Assembly (NCBI GenBank): GCA_964016875.1
Contig: OZ024718.1
Coordinates: 40,116,406 to 40,180,405, forward strand
Reading direction: 5' to 3'
Source: Fallopia convolvulus
Lineage: Eukaryota; Streptophyta; Magnoliopsida; Caryophyllales; Polygonaceae
DNA length: 64,000 nucleotides
Shown here: piece by piece, positions 56,939 to 64,000 of the stretch
Position numbering within the stretch: position 1 is the stretch's first letter
Layout: every line of letters begins with the position of its first letter
Notes under the pieces: model-generated
Databases searched by the model: none
The model's input: only the letters and a program-made list of their open reading frames with translations
What the model was told of the DNA's origin: nothing
Program-made: the position numbers and the translations under genes

Positions 56939-58446
56939 TCCTCCTCCCCTTGAAAAGGGTTCGTCCTCGAACCTAGATCCTGCTCAAACTCAACATCATT
57001 GTTAGAAAAATAAGGAACAAGATCGGATACGTTGAATACCTCATGGAAGCCATAATTCGGAGGAAGATCAAGCTTGTAAGCATTGTCGTTGATGCGCTCT
57101 AACACTTGGAATGGTCCATCTCCACGTGGCTTAAGCTTAGAATTTCGAAGAGTAGGAAACCTCTCCTTCCTCAAATGAACCCAAACAAGGTCGCCGGGTT
57201 CAAAAATCAGCTCCTTGCGCCCTTTATCAGCTTGGCGCTTGTATTGCAATGTTCGCCTCTCCAATTGAAGACGAGTATCCTCATGAATCTGCTTAATATA
57301 CTCAGCCCGGTCCCGTCCTTCACGACTCTCTCGATCGGACATAGCATAAGGCGCTAAATCAAGTGGTGTAACGGGATTGCGCCCATACACCACCTCAAAA
57401 GGCGTCTTCTTTGTAGCGGAATGAATGGACCTATTGTAAGCAAACTCAATGAAAGGAAGACACTCTTCCCACCTGCGCAAATTAGTTTTCAAAATAGAAC
57501 GCAACAAGGCACCAAGGGTACGATTAACGACCTCGGTTTGCCCATCCGTTTGCGGGTGGCAAGTAGTAGAGAATAAGAGCTTGGTTCCAAGCTTGGACCA
57601 AAGAGTCTTCCAAAAGAAACTTAGAAATTTAACATCACGGTCAGAAACAATAGATTTAGGGACCCCATGCAACCGAACCACATTATCAAAGAACAAGGTG
57701 GCAACATTAACAACATCATCGGTTTTGTGGCAAGCAATAAAATGTGCCATCTTAGAAAATCTATCTACCACCACAAAAATAGAGTCCCTACCCCTTTTTG
57801 TCCTAGGCAACCCCAAAACAAAGTCCATAGAAATATCCTCCCATGGGGCACTAGGAATAGGCAAAGGGGTATACAAACCGTGAGGGTGCACTTTAGACTT
57901 TGCACGCACACATGTAGCACATGAAGCACAAAAGTTCTCTACCGACCTAAGCATGTGAGGCCAATAGAAATGTTCCCTAAGCATATGCAAAGTTTTCATG
58001 AAACCAAAATGTCCCATGAGGCCGCCACCATGGGCCTCTTGGACAAGCAAACGCCTAACCGAACCACTAGGCACACACAAGCGAGTTCCCTTAAAAAGAA
58101 ACCCATCATGCAAATAAAATTGATCCCGACTTCCCCCCTTCAAACAAGCATGAAAAATATCACTAAACTCAGCATCATGAGCATACAACTCCTTCATGAA
58201 AGAAAATCCAAGCAATCGTGCATCTAGTAAGGATAAAAGAGCGTACCTCCGGGACAACGCGTCGGCGACGACGTTGTCCTTGCCTTTCTTATGCTTGATG
58301 ACATAGGTAAAGGATTCAATGAACTCAACCCATTTGGCATGCCTCCGATTCAGTTTTGCTTGCCCTCTCAAGTACTTCAACGCCTCATGATCGGAATGGA
58401 TAACAAACTCCCGAGGCAAGAGATAGTGCTCCCACACCCTTAGCAC
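56608..58446 (-). CDS. pol: Element F RNase H end, integrase and LTR-encoded tail
   Basis: 612 residues after the TAG at 58483. RNase H end: LPREFVIHSDHEALKYLRGQ and KGKDNVVADALSRR. Integrase: HGGGLMGHFGFMKTLHML, CASCATCVRAKS (HHCC), SMDFVLGLPRTKRG, FVVVDRFSKMAHF, SIVSDRDVKF and DGQTEVVNRTLG. The GPFQVLERINDNAYKLDLP segment and SRTNPFQGEEDD follow. The last 110 residues lie inside the 3' LTR. They have repeated EHTSEHLEE/EEQHLEEHTSEHLEE units and then GRITRSRAKAILCQVQEE. It is in the same frame as the upstream ORF, so only one nonsense codon separates them. Confidence 0.9.
   Translation of the reverse strand: MLRVWEHYLLPREFVIHSDHEALKYLRGQAKLNRRHAKWVEFIESFTYVIKHKKGKDNVVADALSRRYALLSLLDARLLGFSFMKELYAHDAEFSDIFHACLKGGSRDQFYLHDGFLFKGTRLCVPSGSVRRLLVQEAHGGGLMGHFGFMKTLHMLREHFYWPHMLRSVENFCASCATCVRAKSKVHPHGLYTPLPIPSAPWEDISMDFVLGLPRTKRGRDSIFVVVDRFSKMAHFIACHKTDDVVNVATLFFDNVVRLHGVPKSIVSDRDVKFLSFFWKTLWSKLGTKLLFSTTCHPQTDGQTEVVNRTLGALLRSILKTNLRRWEECLPFIEFAYNRSIHSATKKTPFEVVYGRNPVTPLDLAPYAMSDRESREGRDRAEYIKQIHEDTRLQLERRTLQYKRQADKGRKELIFEPGDLVWVHLRKERFPTLRNSKLKPRGDGPFQVLERINDNAYKLDLPPNYGFHEVFNVSDLVPYFSNNDVEFEQDLGSRTNPFQGEEDDVIPSMSEPTMEHTSEHLEEQHLEEHTSEHLEEPRHTLDAPTSLDGGAPLPSGFDGAKAQGTTPPYLGRITRSRAKAILCQVQEELMGCSFPKECNEDGWSFILLHGSK
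56939..56954 (-). other. Polypurine tract of element F
   Basis: The minus strand reads CAAGGGGAGGAGGA, directly inside the 3' LTR. It lies within the coding frame because the polyprotein continues into the LTR. Confidence 0.7.
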
Positions 58447-58482
58447 TCGAACAAGAGCAAGTAGCTCTTTGTCGTACGTGGG

Positions 58483-61400
58483 CTACTTGAGCTCGGCACC
58501 TCCAAGCTTCTCACTATAATAGGCTATGGGACGTCCCTCTTGCATAAGCACACCACCGAGCCCAATTCCCGACGCATCACACTCAATCTCGAACATCTTG
58601 CCAAAGTCGGGAAGAGCTAACAACGGCGCGTGTGTCAACTTAGCCTTAAGGGCAGCAAAGGCCTCTTCTTGCGCCTCTCCCCACATAAATGGAACATTCT
58701 TCTTGGTGAGGAAGGTCAAAGGCGCAGCCAAGGTACTAAAATCACGAACAAACCGGCGGTAGAAACCGGCTAGGCCAAGGAAACTCCGGACTTGTGTCAT
58801 AGTTGTCGGTGTGGGCCATTCTTGAATCGCCTTCACCTTCTCTTCATCTACTTGAAGTCCATTCCTACTCACAACAAAACCAAGAAATACCACGTGATCC
58901 GAACAAAAGTGGCACTTCTTGAAGTTAGCAAATAGGCGTTCCCGTTTCAAAGCTTCAAGCACTTGCCTAAGGTGCTCGACATGGGATGATAAATCGTGGC
59001 TATAAATCAAAATATCATCAAAGTATACAACCACAAACTTACCAATAAAAGGGCGGAGGACGTGGTTCATCAAGCGCATGAAAGTGCTCGGAGCGTTGGT
59101 TAATCCGAAGGGCATAACCAACCACTCGTATAGGCCTTGCTTGGTTTTGAACGCCGTCTTCCATTCATCTCCCTCCTTCATCCTTATTTGATGATATCCG
59201 CTCTTGAGATCAATTTTGGAGAAGAGACTCGCCCCATGCAGCTCGTCAAGCATATCCTCAAGTCTCGGAATCGGGTGACGATACTTGATAGTAATATTGT
59301 TGATCGCTCGACAATCAACGCACATCCTCCATGTGCCGTCCTTCTTAGGCACAAGAATGACGGGCACGGCACACGGGCTGAGGCTCTCACGCACATATCC
59401 CTTATCAAGGAGCTCTTGGACTTGCCGTTGAAGCTCCTTAGTTTCCTCCGGATTGGCTCGATAGGCTGGACGGTTCGGTAGAGTGGCACCGGGGACAAAG
59501 TCGATTTGATGCTCGATTCCCCTAAGCGGTGGTAGTCCCGGTGGCACCTCTTCTTGGAAAAGCTCCTCAAAGTCCTGCAAAAGAGTAGATATGGAAGGAG
59601 GAAGATCAACTAATTCTTGGGAAGATAAATAAGATTCTTGAAAAACAAGTAAAACGCAAACGCCACTTCCCTTGAAAGTATGAATAATCTCCTTCGGTTT
59701 GGCCAAAAGCAAGGGCGTAGAAGGGCCGCCTAGAGCTAGCTTCTTGTCCTTCTTTCCCTCTCGAAGCGCATGCTTCTTCCTTTGCTCCTTCGCTGCGTGG
59801 TCCAACATGATTTCATGGGGGGTCATCGGGTGCAACGTCACCTTCTTTCCCTCCATTTGAAAGTGATACTCGTTGGAGACTCCATCATGAATAGCTCCCT
59901 TATCATATTGCCAAGGGCGCCCCAAAAGAAGATGACAAGCGGTCATCGGCACCACATCACACTCCACCTCATCCTTGTAAGGCCCTATAGAAAAGCAAAT
60001 ACGAGCCCTTTCCTTGACTTGGATCGGGGCATTAGAATTCAACCAACATAGAGGATAATGTAAAGGATGGCAAGTAGTTTTCAAGGAAAAGCGATCCACC
60101 ACCTCTTGACTAATAATATTACAACAAGACCCGCTATCGATAATCACACTACATACCTTATCCATAATTTTGCATCGAGTGTGAAAGATAACCTCTCGTT
60201 GGCTAGGTGTGGTGGTGTTCTCCGTCATGAAAAGCGTCCGTTGTACCACGAAGCACTCACCCTCCTCGGCGGTGACATGGAGGCCGTCTTCCTCAACCTC
60301 GGGGCTCTCTTCTTCCTCTTCCGCAGCCCCTTCTTCCTCATACTCGTACTCCCCTTGGGAGTTAAGAAGAACCTTCCGTTCGTTGGGACAATCCCGAGCA
60401 TAATGCCCATGTCCAAGGCACTTGAAACACTTCACGTCGCTCGCCTTCACACCGCCTTCTTGCCGAGGACGTGGGGAAAACTCTTTCCTCGGTTGAGGAG
60501 TCGAGTCCTTCCTTATTTCCGGCTTCCTAAACTGAGTTGGTGGTGCCTTAGGAGCCGTGGATGAAGGCTGCCACGTTCGAGAAGTGGTTGAACTCGAACG
60601 CCGTTGAGCAAGTTGCTTATAGATATGGTTGGTATAATGAAGCACTTGCTCAATATCGGTACCCCTACTAAAATGCTGCATACTCACCACATTTTTTAGT
60701 TCCAAATTTAACCCATTGACAAATTTAGAGATGACATACCCGTCGGGAAATTGTACTCGGGAACGGAAGATGAGCATACGCAGCTCGTTGTAGAACTCAT
60801 CGGGAGTCCGGTTTCCTTGACGCACTTGCTCCAACTTGGCATGGATGCGCTCCGTGTAATCTTGAGGCACGAACCTCTCTTCTAAGGCCTCTCTTAGATC
60901 TTGCCATGTGTTAAGTTGAGGCATCCGACGTGCTCTCCTCAAAGCCTTGTCCTCGAGCCACCATTGGTAAGCAAAGTCGGTGAAGTGTATGGCCGCCATG
61001 GCCACCCGCCTCGCATCATCATAGCCATAGAAGTCAAAGATTGACTCCACCTTGGCAAGCCAATCAAGACAGGCATCGGTGTCGGAAGTTCCCGAAAATG
61101 TCGGCACGTTCAGCTTGATGCCGTAATGGGGATCCCGGGGCCGCTCTTCTTGTTGCACCGGCGCGCCATGCCAAGGCTGCCCGGCACCACCATTGGTCGG
61201 CCCTCTAGGAGGTTGGCCGCGCCTTGGGAGATGCAAGAGAGGTGGGGGTTGAGTAGCCGTTGCAGGATTGACCTCTTGATAGCTCGGCGCTCCATAACCT
61301 GACAAGTTAGTAGCACTAATAGGAATACTATTAGGAAATGTAGCAAATGAAGGCCTTACCCCGGAATTGGCCACAAAGTGTGGATTGTGGAAGCTCGTCG

Positions 61401-61731
61401 GAGGAATGTAAGGAGGCATAATCCCCATGGAGGTGCTCACACCGATGGATGCTTGCGCCTCCGAGTTTGGCAAGTAAGAAGTAGAGGCCTCCTCTTGTAA
61501 CGACTCCACTTGGTTAGCGCTTTGTAGCACACTTGGTAGAGCCCCCGTATGAGACACCCGTGCTCTATCATCTTGGCCTCGCACTTGGCTCTCCAAATCA
61601 GTCAACCTAGTTCCCAAAGCCTCAATGGATTGTTGCAAGGATTGTTGCATGTTTTGCAACATGGCAGCCACCGAACTAGTGGACGTCTCCTCAACTTGTT
61701 CCTTATTCTTGTCATCACCTACACTTGTCAT
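58483..61731 (-). CDS. gag-pol: Element F gag, protease, RT and RNase H start
   Basis: 1,082 residues from ATG 61731. A coiled-coil-like N-terminus (MLQNMQQSLQQSIEALGTRL) is followed by a P-rich linker and a Ty3-type capsid (FSGTSDTDACLDWLAKVESI, LEERFVPQDYTERIHAKLEQ). The CCHC knuckle CFKCLGHGHYARDC is near residue 435. Protease is VIIDSGSCCNIIS. RT has GTWRMCVDCRAINNITIKYR, MPFGLTNAPSTFMRLMN and VVYFDDILIYSHD. RNase H start is FEIECDASGIGLGGVLMQ. The frame ends at a TAG (58483-58485) in RNase H, where homologues usually have an aromatic residue, and resumes in frame. It is otherwise intact. Confidence 0.92.
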   Translation of the reverse strand: MTSVGDDKNKEQVEETSTSSVAAMLQNMQQSLQQSIEALGTRLTDLESQVRGQDDRARVSHTGALPSVLQSANQVESLQEEASTSYLPNSEAQASIGVSTSMGIMPPYIPPTSFHNPHFVANSGVRPSFATFPNSIPISATNLSGYGAPSYQEVNPATATQPPPLLHLPRRGQPPRGPTNGGAGQPWHGAPVQQEERPRDPHYGIKLNVPTFSGTSDTDACLDWLAKVESIFDFYGYDDARRVAMAAIHFTDFAYQWWLEDKALRRARRMPQLNTWQDLREALEERFVPQDYTERIHAKLEQVRQGNRTPDEFYNELRMLIFRSRVQFPDGYVISKFVNGLNLELKNVVSMQHFSRGTDIEQVLHYTNHIYKQLAQRRSSSTTSRTWQPSSTAPKAPPTQFRKPEIRKDSTPQPRKEFSPRPRQEGGVKASDVKCFKCLGHGHYARDCPNERKVLLNSQGEYEYEEEGAAEEEEESPEVEEDGLHVTAEEGECFVVQRTLFMTENTTTPSQREVIFHTRCKIMDKVCSVIIDSGSCCNIISQEVVDRFSLKTTCHPLHYPLCWLNSNAPIQVKERARICFSIGPYKDEVECDVVPMTACHLLLGRPWQYDKGAIHDGVSNEYHFQMEGKKVTLHPMTPHEIMLDHAAKEQRKKHALREGKKDKKLALGGPSTPLLLAKPKEIIHTFKGSGVCVLLVFQESYLSSQELVDLPPSISTLLQDFEELFQEEVPPGLPPLRGIEHQIDFVPGATLPNRPAYRANPEETKELQRQVQELLDKGYVRESLSPCAVPVILVPKKDGTWRMCVDCRAINNITIKYRHPIPRLEDMLDELHGASLFSKIDLKSGYHQIRMKEGDEWKTAFKTKQGLYEWLVMPFGLTNAPSTFMRLMNHVLRPFIGKFVVVYFDDILIYSHDLSSHVEHLRQVLEALKRERLFANFKKCHFCSDHVVFLGFVVSRNGLQVDEEKVKAIQEWPTPTTMTQVRSFLGLAGFYRRFVRDFSTLAAPLTFLTKKNVPFMWGEAQEEAFAALKAKLTHAPLLALPDFGKMFEIECDASGIGLGGVLMQEGRPIAYYSEKLGGAELK

Positions 61732-62624
61732 CGTAAAAACAAGGCAAAGATCAAGGTATAGAGGTCACACGAATTAATCACCAAGACTTGCCCGAGATGA
61801 AAATCCGACAAGTTGCAAGTAGGCAAAAACAACAAAGGCAACAAAGAGAGAATTCACCACACACTTGCTTAGGAAAACAATGCTAGGAAGCTACTAAACC
61901 ACCAAGACTCAACACCAAGTATTACAAATTAATTAATTTTTTTTTGTTTCGAGCAGGCCTTTGCTAGGCACTACTAGACGACTACTCTTTGTAGGCCTTT
62001 GCTAGGCACTACAAGATGACTACTCTTTCCATGCCCGGCCCCTTATTAGCTTTACGCCGCCGGGCAAGGTTTTTCTAGTCTTTAATCTTTCTTTCTATGC
62101 CTGGCCCCTTATTAGCTTTCGCCGCCGGCAAGGTTTTTCTGATTATTCAACAAAAAATTTCAAGACACTTAAACAACAACACAAGATGTCTCGTCTTGGT
62201 GTCGTTCCCGTATCCTAGCACCGTAGCCAACAACAAGCATGTAATGACAACAAACAAGGCTGGTTTGGACCTCAATCCCACGTTTTTTAACTCAGCAAAA
62301 TCAGCAAGACACACTTAAAACCAACACTAAAGAAAGGCTTAAATTCAAGCAACAAATGCACCCTTTCAACTACCAACTTTTGATAACTCTTTTGGGTGTT
62401 CTATTGGAACGTTTTTTGAGCATGGTTTGCAGCCATGGCTGAACACACACTCGGACAAGACAACCACAAGATCAAGACAAAGCAACGACCACAACAACAC
62501 ACAACAAGGACACTATGGTCGCACACAACAACACAACGCAACCAATAAAGAGTTCGAACCTAAAACCTTGCAACAAGTGGAAATTCAAGGTCGGAACAAG
62601 GTTTAGATGGCGATACCTTCGCGT
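61732..62624 (-). other. Element F leader with duplicated hairpin block
   Basis: Non-coding leader of about 890 bases. Around 61950-62010 an AGGCCTTTGCTAGGCACTAC unit is doubled. Around 62030-62145 a block with CCCCTTATTAGCTTT and GGCAAGGTTTTTCT is doubled. The first copy can pair GCCCGGC with GCCGGGC. The same arrangement occurs in element D (9930-10080). Confidence 0.65.
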
Positions 62625-62626
62625 GG

Positions 62627-62638
62627 CTCTGATACCAC
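62627..62638 (-). other. Primer-binding site of element F
   Basis: The minus strand reads TGGTATCAGAGC just inside the 5' LTR (starts 62640). Confidence 0.9.
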
Positions 62639-62639
62639 T

Positions 62640-63565
62640 TGATGGCCGGATCGATGGAGGGGATGATGGTGCAAAGAGATCGCCACGAGAATCCAAGGAA
62701 TTCCGACAACAAACACCACGCAACTGACCCGTCTTCAACTGGCTGGATCTTCCTCGTCCGAACTCGAAATTGAGTGATTCCAATTCTAGAAGTTAGATCT
62801 ATGAGTCTAGTTGAAGTCCTCAAAATATGAGACCGAGATGATGAGCGGATTGAAAGTTATGTCGAATTTACTGAGATGGTGCAGAAACCTCCGAGATGGA
62901 TGATGGTTCGAAATGGAGAGAACAAGGGGATATGGATGCTTGATAACTTGGATATGACTCACCAAGCTCTCAAACAAACTAGGATGCTCGAAATTGTCGG
63001 ATATGACTCACCAACAATTGAACAACGAGAATTGAACGAAACAAAACAAGAACTTCGAATTGAAAATGCAAGGAAAAGAGAAGCAAATTTCGTCCAAGTC
63101 TAGCAACAAAGGGTGAGGGGGACGACCATATAACCTAGAAAGCAACCTCACAAAGTTAGCCCCTTCACTTAAGGAAATTACAAAAATTAACCCAAAAACC
63201 CGAAAACTTAATAATTGTCCTTTCCGTCGAATTGTCACTTAGAACCATGAAGTAGAATAAAACTCCAACCATCTTCATTGCACTCTTTCGGAAAGCTACA
63301 CCCCATGAGCTCTTCTTGCACTTGACATAGAATGGCCTTAGCTCGGGATCGCGTAATACGACCTAGATAAGGTGGTGTAGTTCCTTGAGTTTTGGCACCA
63401 TCAAAATCGGAAGGCAAGGGCGCGCCACCATCCAAGCTTGTTGGCGCGTCTAGGGTATGCCGAGGCTCCTCCAAGTGTTCCGACGTGTGCTCCTCCAAGT
63501 GTTGCTCCTCCAAGTGTTCTGAAGTGTGCTCCATAGTTGGCTCGGACATCGATGGAATCACATCA
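62640..63565 (-). repeat. 5' LTR of element F
   Basis: 926 bases, nearly identical to 56013-56938, flanked outside by GGGTT (63566-63570). The tail-coding stretch with EHTSEHLEE repeats is present here too, as expected for LTR-encoded sequence. Confidence 0.92.
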
Positions 63566-64000
63566 GGGTTTGACCCCGCGTGGGCCCCACTCCCGTCTTC
63601 AACCTCGCGACCCGGAACTTCCGAATCTTCCCCTGCCGGCAATTCTGCAGCGATAATCCACGCCTCCACTCTTCTCCCTTTTCCGACCACCCGCCAGTGC
63701 CAATTCCCCGCCCTCGTCTCTGTGTTCCTACCCCTGCCCGACGACAATGACGGAGAGCGAAATCACCATTACCGCCCCTGTTCGTGCCCCGTCGGCATTC
63801 CCAGGCGGCCACGAACCACCCATCCTCGTCGACTCCAACTCAGACCCGTCCCCCTTCTTTCTTTTCCCGATTAACGACGCACGTCGACCCTCCCTTGAAT
63901 CCCGCACCAGCCCGACATAATACAGTAAAGAGAAACAGAGAAAGGAGATCTCACCGGTGGTTCTCCCGACGATCGACGACGGCGGCAATTCCGACGACCT
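63566..64000 (-). repeat. 5' LTR of element E, outer part, cut by window end
   Basis: It starts with the second GGGTT and continues as 48301-48735 of the other LTR with a handful of substitutions. About 460 further bases are expected beyond position 64000. Confidence 0.88.

Larger units (their letters stand above)
56013..63565 (-). mobile_element. Element F: young Ty3/gypsy chromovirus nested in E's LTR
   Basis: 7,553 bases: 5' LTR 62640-63565, PBS, leader with duplicated hairpin, gag-pol in one frame (61731-56608), PPT, 3' LTR 56013-56938. The LTRs are both 926 bases. I noticed only two differences, both near the polyprotein end (AGCTTT/AGTTTT and AAAACC/AAAATC). The C-terminal ERINDNAYKLDLP, the TNPFQ motif and a tail that runs into the LTR suggest the CRM-like branch of chromoviruses. 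Reina-like is the alternative. Confidence 0.88.
46918..64000 (-). mobile_element. Element E: Tekay-type Ty3/gypsy chromovirus, runs past the window end
   Basis: 3' LTR 46918-49197, PPT, pol and gag, PBS, 5' LTR from 54626. The 5' LTR is interrupted by element F (56013-63565), resumes at 63566 and is cut by the window end. A C-terminal chromodomain and the LTR termini place it in the Tekay/Del chromoviruses. The two LTRs differ at about 14 sites over the comparable 1.8 kb by eye, so the element is fairly young. Confidence 0.88.

Overview
The window is a repeat-dominated stretch of a flowering-plant (probably eudicot) nuclear genome. It holds LTR retrotransposons of both superfamilies primed by initiator-Met tRNA, a MULE with a FAR1-type transposase and a Ulp1-like protease gene, Stowaway- and Helitron-like ends, and one broken fragment of a plant DCD-domain gene. 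I see no intact host gene, no tRNA or rRNA gene and no prokaryotic feature.

Layout. 1-8584: minus-strand SIRE-like Ty1/copia element (A); its left end lies outside the window. It appears to sit in the 3' LTR of a second minus-strand copia element (B, 8585-18950). The same B LTR also holds a 2-kb internally deleted Ty3/gypsy element (D, 9465-11508, TSD GTTTG). 18951-20058: LTR debris. 20059-21174 and 30247 onward: unique-looking DNA split by a third copia element (C, 21180-30246, TSD CTAGG), which is related to A. C's 5' LTR holds a solo-LTR-like insertion (H, 28104-29948, TSD ATCTT). The DNA right of C (30297-31130) is a decayed DCD-domain (N-rich-protein type) gene.

31131-43614: AT-rich DNA with a Stowaway-type MITE (31765-32004), two Helitron-type 3' ends, and a 9.7-kb MULE (33686-43381) bounded by the 9-bp direct repeat ATATTATAT. 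The MULE carries a plus-strand multi-exon Ulp1-like gene and a convergent minus-strand FAR1/mudrA-type transposase gene, both damaged. Roughly 60 copies of a TTTGTTCAT-type motif are spread through its introns and spacers, and the motif flips orientation near the right end. This is the most unusual structure in the window.

43615-46917: remnants of copia gag and of Tekay-like LTR ends. 46918 to beyond 64000: a minus-strand Tekay-type chromovirus (E) with an almost intact coding region. Its right LTR is split by a young, nearly intact minus-strand chromovirus (F, 56013-63565, TSD GGGTT). F's polyprotein frame runs into its 3' LTR and is interrupted by one in-frame TAG. D is a deletion derivative of a relative of F.

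The genes do not form a host pathway. They are gag, protease, integrase, reverse transcriptase and RNase H modules of separate elements, plus the MULE's transposase and protease. The nesting gives a relative history: the DCD locus was hit by C and then H; B was hit by A and D; E was hit by F. LTR similarity read by eye makes F the youngest, then E, with A, B and C older.
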